Below, one piece after another: positions 17,437 to 25,152 of a DNA stretch of 43,467 bases (position 1 is the stretch's first letter; each line of letters begins with the position of its first letter). The stretch is from an uncultured Marvinbryantia sp. (GTDB lineage: Bacteria; Bacillota; Clostridia; Lachnospirales; Lachnospiraceae): contig CAKRON010000014.1 in NCBI GenBank assembly GCA_934373455.1, positions 1 through 43,467 on the forward strand, given 5' to 3'. The position numbers and the translations under genes were made by a program. The notes under the pieces are model-generated. The model did no database searches, was not told where the DNA came from, and saw only the letters and a list, made by a program, of their open reading frames with translations.

Positions 17437-18153
17437 TTATTTTTCATTATAATATGGCACACCTGCCAGCACCGGCAGATGCAGGTATTTTTCAATATCT
17501 TCTTCTGTATTTATCGTTCCGTCCATCAGCATCTTGAGAACAAAGATGGCACATACCACACATGCAGCCAGCAGTCCTCCCATTGCCAGATATTTGAATA
17601 AACCTGGTGTCACGTCCTGAACTGCCTCTGCTACAGAATAGTCAATAACTGTCGGTTCACTGCTTCCGATAATCTGATAAATCTGATTCACGCTGATATT
17701 CAGCAATGCATTGGTAATATTGCGGCTCATCTCAGGATCGTCACAGGTGACTTTGATATCTACGATGTGAGTGGAATCCGGATTCGACACGCTGACCAGT
17801 TTACCCAGCTGTTTGTAATTCAGATTCAGATCCAGTTCTTCAATTACACGGTTCAGTACAGTACGACTCTTGATAATATTGGCATAGTCATCTGTCAGTG
17901 CGGAAGACAGCTGTAAGTCTGAAAATGTAATTGCTGAATCTGTATTTGTGATATAAATAGATGCATCCGCCTGATATGACGGCTTCACCAGAAACGTATG
18001 ATACGCACCGAAGATCAATGCTCCCACCAGCATTGCGAGGAATATCTCTTTCCATTTTGATTTCAGCAGATAGAAGATCTCTAACAGATCAATCTCCATC
18101 TCTGCATCCTGTATTTTTGGGTTGACAAGCTGTTTTTCCATTGTATTTTCCAT
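17437..18153 (-). CDS. cpsC: CpsC/Wzz-type chain-length and kinase-activating membrane protein
   Basis: The start is the ATG of MENTMEKQLVNP because AGGGGAG lies five bases upstream; longer frames would run into cpsB. The 238-residue protein has two membrane helices (around residues 38-57 and 184-204) flanking an extracytoplasmic region, the Wzz/CpsC layout (PF02706). The short C-terminal cytoplasmic end (residues about 205-238) would contact and activate CpsD. It lies between cpsB and cpsD in the usual order. Confidence 0.9.
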   Translation of the reverse strand: MENTMEKQLVNPKIQDAEMEIDLLEIFYLLKSKWKEIFLAMLVGALIFGAYHTFLVKPSYQADASIYITNTDSAITFSDLQLSSALTDDYANIIKSRTVLNRVIEELDLNLNYKQLGKLVSVSNPDSTHIVDIKVTCDDPEMSRNITNALLNISVNQIYQIIGSSEPTVIDYSVAEAVQDVTPGLFKYLAMGGLLAACVVCAIFVLKMLMDGTINTEEDIEKYLHLPVLAGVPYYNEK

Positions 18154-18164
18154 TAATTCTCCCC

Positions 18165-18884
18165 TCATTCTTTTCTTAGTATTTTCTGTACGTTCGTTGC
18201 CAGGATCTGCCGCTGTACTTTTCTGTCTACATTCTTCTGTATCCATCTGACTGCTTCATCTGCATGATATGGGCGGTAATGTGTACCATGACAGTCACTT
18301 CCTACCAGATCTACGATGCCATCCTGCATCATCTTCTGCCAGATCGTCTTGCCAAACCACCCTTTCTTTTTCAGGAAGGTACCAAAATTCATCTGCAGCA
18401 GAACCCCCCTGTTCTTCAGTTCCAGAATTCGTTCTTCTCGTTCCAGACACTCGTAGCGTTCGAAATGTGCCAGTATTGGGTGATATCCTCCTTGCTGCAG
18501 CTGCGTCAGTATCTGTTGAAGCTGTGTATATGGACAGTCTGGTGCAAATTCTGTCAGCACATAACGACTTCCGGCTATAGTCAGTGCTTCTCCCCTACTT
18601 AATTTCTCTACCAGACCGGAATACCCAAAACATTCCTGACCGGTATACAGACGAAGTCCCAGTCCTTCTTCTCTGCATCTTTCTTTTACTTGCTGGCAGA
18701 GTCTTTGAATCGTCACTCCATCTGTCTCATATTTTTCCGGATAATAGTGGGGCGTAGCAATAATCGCCCGTATACCCTGCTGATATGCTTCGCGCAGTGT
18801 CTGCATGGTTTCTTCCATGTTCTGTGCGCCGTCATCTATCCCCGGCAATATATGACTGTGCATGTCGCAGATTCTGATTGCCAT
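18165..18884 (-). CDS. cpsB: CpsB/CapC PHP-family phosphotyrosine phosphatase
   Basis: The 239-residue protein has the metal-binding motifs of PHP phosphatases: MHSHILPGIDDGA at the start, ATPHYYPEKY near 43, LAHFERYE near 139 and GSDCHGTHYRP near 195. CpsB removes phosphate from CpsD and resets the polymerisation cycle. It is the first gene of the locus, about 65 bases downstream of a good promoter. Confidence 0.93.
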   Translation of the reverse strand: MAIRICDMHSHILPGIDDGAQNMEETMQTLREAYQQGIRAIIATPHYYPEKYETDGVTIQRLCQQVKERCREEGLGLRLYTGQECFGYSGLVEKLSRGEALTIAGSRYVLTEFAPDCPYTQLQQILTQLQQGGYHPILAHFERYECLEREERILELKNRGVLLQMNFGTFLKKKGWFGKTIWQKMMQDGIVDLVGSDCHGTHYRPYHADEAVRWIQKNVDRKVQRQILATNVQKILRKE

Positions 18885-18949
18885 GCTCTATATCCCTCCA
18901 TCTTTTGAAAATTCATCTGTTGAACTCCACATATTTTCAGCCATTATTT

Positions 18950-18978
18950 ATCATAATAGAGTTATTTGGATAAATCAA
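18950..18978 (-). promoter_or_regulatory. Sigma-A promoter of the polysaccharide operon
   Basis: On the minus strand TTGATT, a 17-base spacer and TATGAT lie just upstream of cpsB and just after a candidate terminator. Transcription would start near 18943. It is the only clear promoter before the cps genes. Confidence 0.65.
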
Positions 18979-19002
18979 GTCGCATTATCAATCTGAGGAC
19001 AC

Positions 19003-19066
19003 AAAAAAAACATCATGTATTCTGCCTCGTCTTTGATGTTCAACGTATCAGTTCTGCTACATGATG
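19003..19066 (-). terminator. Candidate intrinsic terminator after the rRNA methyltransferase
   Basis: On the minus strand CATCATGTA and TACATGATG pair around a long loop and are followed by eight T residues. The 38-base loop is larger than usual. Position between the upstream gene and the cps promoter fits termination. Confidence 0.45.
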
Positions 19067-19337
19067 CTAATATCTTCTGCCGCCTCTATGATGTGACCGT
19101 TGATTTTGTCCACCTCTTCCACACCAAATCTGACATATTTCTGAATGTCGCAGATGGGATAATTTCAGATGCGAATCCATGCTTTTCTTACGACCATTTT
19201 TAGTTTAACTGTCTTATGATGCTATGTCAATCTTTTTCCAAGAAAATTATGTACAACTTTTTGAGCATTTTCTGTCAAGTACAATTTCTGTCATTTTTTC
19301 CGTCATTTTTTACAATATTCATAATGCATGATAACAG

Positions 19338-19418
19338 TTATGCAGACTGATTCATGACCACTCTGTCAAAAAAGTTTCTTACACCACGGGCATTCCCGAA
19401 TGTTGGATCATCCTTAAA
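19338..19418 (-). pseudogene. C-terminal scrap of a SpoVK/CbbX-type AAA ATPase
   Basis: The minus strand encodes NFKDDPTFGNARGVRNFFDR followed by VVMNQSA and a stop. The FGNARGVRNFF pattern is the C-terminal sensor region I recall from SpoVK/CbxX AAA ATPases, which usually reads FGNARxVRNLFExxxxNQ. No upstream body of the gene is present, and the scrap overlaps the end of the methyltransferase gene in another frame. It looks like debris of a deletion. Confidence 0.6.
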
Positions 19419-19425
19419 ATTCCGG

Positions 19426-20595
19426 CTATTTCGCCTTTTGCAGGCATGTGACGACTTCTGTATGCTGCGTATATCCAAACATATCGACTGGCTGCATCTT
19501 TTTCACTTTATATCCATGTCCGGTCAGGTATTTGAAATCTCGCGCCAGGGTGTCCGGTCCGCAGGATACGTACACAATACGCTTTGGTGCCAGTTTTATC
19601 ACGGATGACAGGAATGCCTCATCGCTTCCGCTTCTTGGCGGATCCATAAAGACGACATCTGCTTTCTCGCCTTCTTCTGCCATGGATACCATGAATTTAC
19701 CGGCATCTCCTTCGTAGAAAGTGATATTTTTGATCTGATTTAATTTGGCATTGATTCTGGCATCTTTTACTGCATTACGGTTCAGTTCTACGCCGATGAC
19801 TTCCCGGGCTTTTTTTGATGCTACCATACCAATCGTTCCGATTCCGCAATAGGCATCGATCACTCGTTCTTTCCCGGTCAGTTCTGCATATTCCATGGCA
19901 ATCTGATACAGGCGCTCTGTCTGCATCGGATTGACCTGATAGAAGGACTGTGGGGAAATTCGGAAGGTACATCCACATAGAGTGTCTTCGATATAGCCTT
20001 TTCCATAAAGAACGATGTCGCGTTCGCCCAGAACCATACTGGTCTTCTTGTCATTGATGTTCAGTACTACCGTGGTGATTTCCGGGTGTTCTTTGCGCAA
20101 GGCTTTTACAAAATTATTCTTGGATGGAAGGATCGGTGAGGAAAGCACCAGCACTACCATCACCTGTCCGGTGGCAAATCCCCGGCGCACCAGTACGTGG
20201 CGGAGCAGTCCGTATCCGGTGTCTTCATCATAGGTCTTGATCTTGAATGACCGGATGAGACCGCGGATTGTGCGGATAATGGACTGGGATATCTCATCTT
20301 CAATCATACATTCATCGATATTGACGATCTTATGTGTTCCTGTCTCATAGGTACCGGAGACGATCTCACCTCTTCTTGTTCTGCCAAAGACAGCATGTAC
20401 TTTATTTCGGTAATGCAGAGGGTCTTTCATACCGATGATCTGCTCCGGTTTGCCGAAATCTTTCAGAAGCTTGTTCATTTCTTTCTGTTTTTTCTTTAAC
20501 TGGGCAGCGTAATCCATGCCCTGATACTGACAGCCGCCACACTTCTTCGCGTAGGGGCAAGTAGTGGTTGTATTTTTATTATTTTTCGTTTCCAT
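19426..20595 (-). CDS. rlmD: 23S rRNA (uracil-5-)-methyltransferase, RlmD/RumA type
   Basis: The 389-residue SAM enzyme has an N-terminal CPYAKKCGGCQYQ iron-sulfur cysteine cluster (residues 13-22), the methyltransferase core with DAYCGIGTIGM near 246, FMDPPRSG near 312, and the nucleophile in YVSCGPDTLARD near 337. It methylates a uracil C5 in 23S rRNA. It lacks the N-terminal TRAM domain of longer relatives, as many short Firmicute forms do. AAAAGGAAG precedes the ATG. Confidence 0.9.
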   Translation of the reverse strand: METKNNKNTTTTCPYAKKCGGCQYQGMDYAAQLKKKQKEMNKLLKDFGKPEQIIGMKDPLHYRNKVHAVFGRTRRGEIVSGTYETGTHKIVNIDECMIEDEISQSIIRTIRGLIRSFKIKTYDEDTGYGLLRHVLVRRGFATGQVMVVLVLSSPILPSKNNFVKALRKEHPEITTVVLNINDKKTSMVLGERDIVLYGKGYIEDTLCGCTFRISPQSFYQVNPMQTERLYQIAMEYAELTGKERVIDAYCGIGTIGMVASKKAREVIGVELNRNAVKDARINAKLNQIKNITFYEGDAGKFMVSMAEEGEKADVVFMDPPRSGSDEAFLSSVIKLAPKRIVYVSCGPDTLARDFKYLTGHGYKVKKMQPVDMFGYTQHTEVVTCLQKAK

Positions 20596-20619
20596 TTTTC
20601 TTCCTTTTCATATCTTATG

Positions 20620-20648
20620 TTGTATGTTTCTATTTTATGTTGTATAAT
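20620..20648 (+). promoter_or_regulatory. Promoter of the small toxin gene
   Basis: TTGTAT, a 17-base spacer and a consensus TATAAT lie about 65 bases before the toxin start. The leader would begin near 20655. Confidence 0.6.
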
Positions 20649-20712
20649 TGATTTGAGGTAGCCGGGGGACGCGCTCTCATCCAATCTGAGCTTTACAGAA
20701 AGGGTGATGATT

Positions 20713-20919
20713 ATGGTTTCATGGAATGATATTTTTACTTTCGTCATCATGCTAATGGCGATTCTAACCTATATAGACCAACATGGAATATGTAATAGAA
20801 TCTCGCTCGCGAGATTCTACGCCTGCGGCGGGTCGCTTTTGCGACATATTTCTATATCGCCGCAGTGCGATCCTCACGGAGCGTTTTTATTTCATAGGAC
20901 GCAATTTCCTATGAAATAA
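20713..20919 (+). CDS. Holin-like type I toxin peptide with repeat-derived C-terminus
   Basis: The start reads MVSWNDIFTFVIMLMAILTY, a short hydrophobic peptide like the putative holin-like toxins of Firmicutes (txpA/par-type loci), with AAAGGG about 9 bases upstream. Normal members end after about 30 residues in a few charged residues. Here a structured repeat begins shortly after IDQHG and supplies the remaining codons, to a 68-residue product ending in PMK. An antisense RNA is predicted over the 3' end. Whether the chimeric peptide is still toxic is unknown. Confidence 0.6.
   Translation: MVSWNDIFTFVIMLMAILTYIDQHGICNRISLARFYACGGSLLRHISISPQCDPHGAFLFHRTQFPMK
20797..20918 (+). repeat. Three-hairpin structured repeat, copy D (short form)
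   Basis: Three stems follow each other. First AGAATCTCGC/GCGAGATTCT with a TC loop. Second CTGCGGCG/CGCCGCAG enclosing GTCGC-TTTT-GCGAC and an ACATATTTCT bulge. Third TATTTCATAGGA/TCCTATGAAATA. Between stems 2 and 3 lies GCGATCCTCACGGAGCG. The plan matches the copies near 26.0, 28.2 and 39.7 kb, although the stem sequences differ. It lacks the inner GACTCCCAC module of the other copies. Confidence 0.75.
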
Positions 20920-21025
20920 GAAATAGCCGTCCTGATCTCTGGCAAGTTAGGACGACTATTCTTATAGTTTAGTATTTAATTTCGCCGGGTCGGGTGAGTC
21001 GCGATCACCTTCCGACTGCTTTATT
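20920..21025 (-). ncRNA. Antisense antitoxin RNA (RatA-like) of the type I toxin locus
   Basis: A good minus-strand promoter fires into the 3' end of the toxin gene. The predicted RNA is about 105 bases and contains a stem (GTCGG..TCCGAC region near 20987-21014) before the shared terminator. Convergent small RNAs of this layout repress holin-like toxins by pairing with the mRNA 3' end. Confidence 0.55.
20922..20960. terminator. Bidirectional terminator shared by toxin mRNA and antisense RNA
   Basis: AATAG.CGTCCT pairs with AGGACG.CTATT with one mismatch. Plus-strand sequence after it is CTTATAGTTT and minus-strand sequence is TTTCTTATTT, so it could stop transcripts from both sides, as in convergent type I toxin loci. 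Confidence 0.6.
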
Positions 21026-21031
21026 AAATAT

Positions 21032-21060
21032 AGTGTACACTATTTCTTTCCTTTTGTCAA
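21032..21060 (-). promoter_or_regulatory. Promoter of the antitoxin RNA
   Basis: TTGACA, a 17-base spacer and TACACT on the minus strand. The -10 lies within a 14-bp palindrome ATAGTGTACACTAT, which could be chance or an operator. Confidence 0.65.
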
Positions 21061-21182
21061 ACTGTTCTATAAGTCTAATTTGCCCTATTTTAACGAAAAA
21101 TCCGCTTTGAACAGATTCACAGTGAGCCAAAAAACTCCGTCCCCAATGACCCCCCTGGTCCCCACCAATGGCCCACCAATGG

Positions 21183-21518
21183 CTAGAGTGTATACACTAT
21201 GACCCCTAATATGATGATCAGGTTTCCGATGAGTTTCCACTTGGTGAAGCTTTCATGCAGGATGACGCCGGACAGGATCATGACGAAGACGTAGGTGCAG
21301 GTGTCGATGACGGCGCCGTATTTCATGTCTACCTGGGTATAGGCGTAGGTGTTGACCAGCAGTACTGCGAAGAATATGAAGTAGGACAGTATCACGCGCC
21401 AGTTCAGGTATTCGAAGATGATATTTTTGTGTGTCTGATTTGCGCTCTGTTTCAGCAAAATCTGGGATGATGCAGAAAAGAAGGTCGCGATAAACATAAT
21501 CAGTAAGTATTTATTCAT
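21183..21518 (-). CDS. Small EamA/SMR-family membrane protein, second of a pair
   Basis: The 111-residue protein has four hydrophobic segments and begins MNKYLLIMFIATFFSASSQI, the half-size EamA/SMR fold (EmrE, ArnE/ArnF type). The start ATG overlaps the stop of its partner in ATGAATAA, so the pair is translated together and is probably a heterodimer. Behind a polyprenyl-phosphate glycosyltransferase, the best-fitting job is flipping a lipid-linked sugar, as proposed for ArnE/ArnF. Drug export is the alternative. Confidence 0.8.
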   Translation of the reverse strand: MNKYLLIMFIATFFSASSQILLKQSANQTHKNIIFEYLNWRVILSYFIFFAVLLVNTYAYTQVDMKYGAVIDTCTYVFVMILSGVILHESFTKWKLIGNLIIILGVIVYTL

Positions 21519-21861
21519 GGGCAACCACCACCAATACTCCGATGAACACGATGATCATGCCGATGATGTTGTTCACCGATAAATTTTCATGGAATATGAC
21601 CACCGCCCAGATCTGTGACCAGATCAGGTATACGGTACGATTGGCATATGCCACGTTTAATTCGAATTTCTTGATTACTTTCTGCCAGATGACCGCATAC
21701 AATGCACAGTTCAGCATCATCAGGAACAGGAACAGATAGAGCATCGGTGATGTCAGTCCGTCTCTGTTATAAAAGCCGGATGCAGCCTTGGAGTACACGC
21801 TGGTAAAGGAAAACAGCATAACAGTCAGGTGCAGTGTAATGTATTTTTTTATCTTTTCCAT
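21511..21861 (-). CDS. Small EamA/SMR-family membrane protein, first of a pair
   Basis: The 116-residue protein has four predicted membrane helices. Its last helix, VNNIIGMIIVFIGVLVVV, has the G-rich pattern of the fourth SMR/EamA helix. It starts inside the end of the ATP-grasp gene, so translation is coupled. It would pair with the following small membrane protein as an antiparallel heterodimer. Confidence 0.8.
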   Translation of the reverse strand: MEKIKKYITLHLTVMLFSFTSVYSKAASGFYNRDGLTSPMLYLFLFLMMLNCALYAVIWQKVIKKFELNVAYANRTVYLIWSQIWAVVIFHENLSVNNIIGMIIVFIGVLVVVAHE

Positions 21862-23057
21862 ATATCCTCCAGAGATACTCCGTCAATGCAGATGCATCGA
21901 TAAGCTTCCATCATCCATGCATCCAGCTGGCTTTCTTCTTCTGTTCTGGCTATGATATGACCGATCCTGTCTGTCCCGTCTGCCATGGCAAATACCTTAT
22001 GGCCTACCGGGAAGTCCAGTGATACGACCACGCCTTTTTCTTCCAGTCTGCGGATTCCTTCTATATCTATATGGGAAATTTTTCCTTCTACCGGGCTGAG
22101 AAGAAGCTTTGCCATGCAAGGCTGCTTTCCGGCACAGTTGAATTCTACCGTTTCGCCCAATGCACTGCGGAGCATTTTCTCGTAAAAATCAAATCCATAA
22201 TAAATGGAAATCAGTTCCGGTATGCAGGTTGCTCCTGTTCTTCCTCCCATTTCAATGATGGATACCTTATTGCCGTCCACAAATACGTCTGCATTGACAG
22301 AGCATCTGTCTGCTCCGGATGCCGTCACTGCCGCCTGCATCTGTTTTCCGATCTCGTCATAGACTTCCTGACTGCACTGGTACGGAAATGCATGTCCCAC
22401 CGGAATGGTCGTGTTCTTTCCTTTATATACGAATTTTGTATGAGGCGCCATAAAGACCAGCTGTCCGTCCTGAACGAATCCATCTACGCCTATTTCAGTG
22501 CCTTTGATAAATCCTTCCACCAGTACATAATCTCTGGTGGAACGTTTTGCTGCATGACGATAGGCTTCTTCCAGTCTTTCCGGCTGTTCTACCACAGTGA
22601 TACCGCGGCTTCCTGAGCTGTCTACCCGTTTTACCACAACCGGATAGCCGATGCGTTCTGCTGCCGCCTTTGCCTCTTCCAGGCTGTAGGCACGCATGCC
22701 TGTGGATGCAGATACGCCTCCTTTTAAGAAGGCTTCTTTCATCAATGCCTTATCTGTCAGGATCGCTGCCGCATCCTGCGGTATCCCGGACAGTCCCATT
22801 TTCTCACAGACATAGCCGATCGTAGACACTGCCACATCGGTTCCTGAAGTGCAGATACCATCAATCTGTTCTTCTCTGGCGGCCGCCAGGATACCTTCTT
22901 TGTCTCTGGTGTCTAATTCATATATCTTATCTGCCAGGGCAAACCCCTGGTAATCTCCCGGAATGCTGACTACTATCGTGTAAAGTCCCATACGACGGGC
23001 TGTTCGAATCAGCGGAACCTGATAGGTGCCTGCTCCTAAAATCATAATCTTTTTCAC
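21849..23057 (-). CDS. ATP-grasp ligase of the lipid-linked decoration operon
   Basis: The 402-residue protein starts KKIMILGAGTYQVPLIRTAR. It has the ATP-binding YPVVVKRVDSSGSRGITV segment around 139-156 and IEMGGRTGATCIPEL as the metal-binding part. Layout and start resemble the ATP-grasp enzyme near 7-8 kb, so the two loci may perform related ligations. It overlaps the GT2 gene upstream and the SMR gene downstream. It probably joins an amino acid or other carboxylate to an amine; the substrate is not visible. Confidence 0.88.
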   Translation of the reverse strand: MKKIMILGAGTYQVPLIRTARRMGLYTIVVSIPGDYQGFALADKIYELDTRDKEGILAAAREEQIDGICTSGTDVAVSTIGYVCEKMGLSGIPQDAAAILTDKALMKEAFLKGGVSASTGMRAYSLEEAKAAAERIGYPVVVKRVDSSGSRGITVVEQPERLEEAYRHAAKRSTRDYVLVEGFIKGTEIGVDGFVQDGQLVFMAPHTKFVYKGKNTTIPVGHAFPYQCSQEVYDEIGKQMQAAVTASGADRCSVNADVFVDGNKVSIIEMGGRTGATCIPELISIYYGFDFYEKMLRSALGETVEFNCAGKQPCMAKLLLSPVEGKISHIDIEGIRRLEEKGVVVSLDFPVGHKVFAMADGTDRIGHIIARTEEESQLDAWMMEAYRCICIDGVSLEDIWKR

Positions 23058-24007
23058 TGTTTTCCATCCTTATCTGTATCTGTCACATTAATGGTCTCAC
23101 GGACAATGTACTGCGGTGTCCGGTTCAAAATCAGTATCATTTTTCCCAAGTATTCTCCGATGATACCAAGTACCATTAAAATCAGCCCGGCAAGTACTAC
23201 GATGATGCAGATCGTGGAAGCCCAGCCCACGGTCACGGTAGGATCAATCAATTTGTAAATAATGATACAGAGAGCTGCCAGAAATCCTCCTGCTGCAGAC
23301 ACGCATCCCAGTACGGATGAAATACGCAGCGGAATGACAGAGTAGTTCCAGTATGCCAGCCACAGCTTCATCAGTTTTTTCAATGTATAGTTGGAGGTAC
23401 CCACTTCTCGCTTGAAGTGCTCTACTTCCACATTTCCAATCTTATGTGTGGTACGGTAAAATATACCGTCGATGTATGGGTTGAAGCTGTCGTATTTGAT
23501 CACTTCATCCCGCACCTGCTTAGTGATCATCCAGAAATTACTGGATACAATATCCTTCGGCCGTCCCAATAGAATTCTGGAAGATACTTCGTTGATCTTG
23601 CTGGAAAGATTCTTCAGCATGGAGTTCTTCTTCTTTGGATAACAGCCGTATACCAGGTCAAATCCTTCTTCCATTTTGTGGATCAGCTTGCTGATCTGTG
23701 ACGGATGTGTCTGCATGTCGTCGTCCATACCAAGAATATAATCCCCGGATGTATAATGCAGTGCTGCCATCAGCGCGTTGTGCTGTCCGAAATTGCGCAG
23801 GAGATTGATTCCTTTGACATTTGGGTAATCGCGTCCCAGTTTCTCAATCTCTCCGTAAGTATCGTCCTTTGGTGAGCAGTCATTGACCAGTACGAATTCA
23901 CATTCATACCCATCCATCTTTTTAAATTCTTCCATGACCATCTCGGTCACTTTGCGAATGGTGGCCTGAGAATTGTAACACGGAATAACGATTGATATTA
24001 ATTTCAT
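23054..24007 (-). CDS. Polyprenyl-phosphate glycosyltransferase (GtrB/ArnC-like GT2)
   Basis: The start is the ATG of MKLISIVIPCYNSQ, with GGAGGA six bases upstream. The 317-residue protein has a GT-A domain (VNDCSPKDDT, then the DMQT-type metal site in GMDDDMQTHPSQ near residue 95) and two C-terminal membrane helices around 232-255 and 266-290. This is the DPM/GtrB/ArnC architecture, which makes a sugar-phosphoryl-undecaprenol. The start overlaps the stop of the PLP gene (ATGA). The two SMR-like proteins further on would be its flippase. Confidence 0.9.
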   Translation of the reverse strand: MKLISIVIPCYNSQATIRKVTEMVMEEFKKMDGYECEFVLVNDCSPKDDTYGEIEKLGRDYPNVKGINLLRNFGQHNALMAALHYTSGDYILGMDDDMQTHPSQISKLIHKMEEGFDLVYGCYPKKKNSMLKNLSSKINEVSSRILLGRPKDIVSSNFWMITKQVRDEVIKYDSFNPYIDGIFYRTTHKIGNVEVEHFKREVGTSNYTLKKLMKLWLAYWNYSVIPLRISSVLGCVSAAGGFLAALCIIIYKLIDPTVTVGWASTICIIVVLAGLILMVLGIIGEYLGKMILILNRTPQYIVRETINVTDTDKDGKQ

Positions 24008-24963
24008 AATGTTCCTCCCGGAAGGCAGTCGTAAAACAGTGGCGTACCACCGGTGTGCATAAAGAGCACGTCGCAATCTTCCAATTTATGTTCTTCTATA
24101 TATTCTTTCATGCCCCAGAAGGCTTTTCCTGTATAAGTAGGATCCAATGGGAGTCCATTGCGGCAGAATTCTTCCCGGATCACGTTCATGATACGGTCAT
24201 CGTATTTTCCATAACCTTCCTGGCGGTATCCCATCTCCAGATGCAGTTCCTTTTCGAACTGCTGTGGAAGTTCCAGTTGATTTTTCGCAAAATAATCCTG
24301 AATTCCCGTCTCCATCACATGAATCGCACGATCGTATTCTCTGGATGAAATGGAGATCCCTACGATCTTCTCCGGTCCCTGTTCCAGAATCTTCCCACTA
24401 ACCAGACCGCACTGGGTAGATCCGGTGCCTGAGGCAAAAAAGATATGAGAAAACAGAATTCCCTCTTGTTCTTCCCATGCTCTGATCTCTCGATAACCAT
24501 CTACATATGCCTGTACCGGTGTGCCTTCATTGCCTGTACCAAATTTATCTCCAAATATATAATAAGGATGCTTTCCTTCTGCCATCAGACGGTTCATGGT
24601 GCCTTCTACAGTCTGTGCAATATTGTTCTTCTGGCACGGAATCACTTCTGCCCCCAGCCATTTCATCAGGCGGCTGTTGTTCGTCTCTATCCCTGCTTCT
24701 TCTCCCTCCTCGCTGGAGCAGATCATATAGCATGGTACGTTCTGTGAACAGCAAAGATTGGCAAGTACGCGGCACAGATTGGAACGACTGTTGCCGTATA
24801 CGATCATGCAGTCCTTGCCTTTCTCCATCATATCTTTAAAAAAAGCCCTGCCAATGCGGACTTTATTGCCTCCCAGGGAAAAAGGCAGGAGGTCTTCTCT
24901 CTTACAATATAACCGGACATTCCGCTCGTTGGGAAAATCCAGTCTCTGAATAGGTGTGTCCAT
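24004..24963 (-). CDS. PLP-dependent ACC deaminase/D-cysteine desulfhydrase family enzyme
   Basis: The start is MDTPIQRLDF because GAAGGA lies just before it. The 319-residue protein has FSLGGNKVRIGR with the PLP lysine near residue 35, GNSRSNLCRVLANLCC near 58, and ASGTGSTQCGL as the phosphate-binding loop. Members eliminate sulfide from D-cysteine, open ACC, or act on other D-amino acids. It is first in a five-gene operon with glycosyl transfer and ligation genes, so it may act on an amino acid used there. That link is inference. Confidence 0.85.
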   Translation of the reverse strand: MDTPIQRLDFPNERNVRLYCKREDLLPFSLGGNKVRIGRAFFKDMMEKGKDCMIVYGNSRSNLCRVLANLCCSQNVPCYMICSSEEGEEAGIETNNSRLMKWLGAEVIPCQKNNIAQTVEGTMNRLMAEGKHPYYIFGDKFGTGNEGTPVQAYVDGYREIRAWEEQEGILFSHIFFASGTGSTQCGLVSGKILEQGPEKIVGISISSREYDRAIHVMETGIQDYFAKNQLELPQQFEKELHLEMGYRQEGYGKYDDRIMNVIREEFCRNGLPLDPTYTGKAFWGMKEYIEEHKLEDCDVLFMHTGGTPLFYDCLPGGTL

Positions 24964-25005
24964 ATAGTTTCCTTCTATATTATTCATAAATGACAAATTC
25001 AAAAG

Positions 25006-25042
25006 CACGCTCCCTGCATACACCGGTGTATGAGGGAGTGTG
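25006..25042 (-). promoter_or_regulatory. Long leader hairpin before the decoration operon
   Basis: An 18-bp stem (one bulged base, one G-T pair) centres on CACCGGTG between the promoter and the first gene. A short TTTT follows on the minus strand. It could be an attenuator, a 5' stabilising hairpin or a dimeric operator. Confidence 0.6.
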
Positions 25043-25059
25043 GCTTAGTTACGCGTCAT

Positions 25060-25088
25060 ATTATAGACTAAAGAGGAAGGGATTTCAA
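25060..25088 (-). promoter_or_regulatory. Strong sigma-A promoter of the decoration operon
   Basis: TTGAAA, a 17-base spacer and a perfect TATAAT on the minus strand. The transcript would start near 25053 and run through five overlapping or closely spaced genes. Confidence 0.75.
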
Positions 25089-25152
25089 CCTTATTCCGTG
25101 TTTTATTCACGTTTAAAAAACAGTATTTTGTCTTGTAACACGCTTGTTTTCT

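Larger units (their letters stand above)
18979..19425. other. Gene-poor gap with decayed coding traces
   Basis: Apart from the terminator and the SpoVK-like tail, one stop-to-stop frame on the minus strand (19057-19164) reads DIQKYVRFGVEEVDKINGHI and looks coding-like, but I recognise no family. The rest is AT-rich with no signal I can support. Confidence 0.4.

Noticed and set aside
21150..21182. Terminator after the SMR pair
   Set aside because: There is a short direct repeat (CCACCAATGGC twice), but no stem followed by a T-run on the minus strand.
22071..22616. Plus-strand open frame of 181 codons
   Set aside because: It is antisense to the ATP-grasp gene, which has clear motifs and couples with its neighbours.
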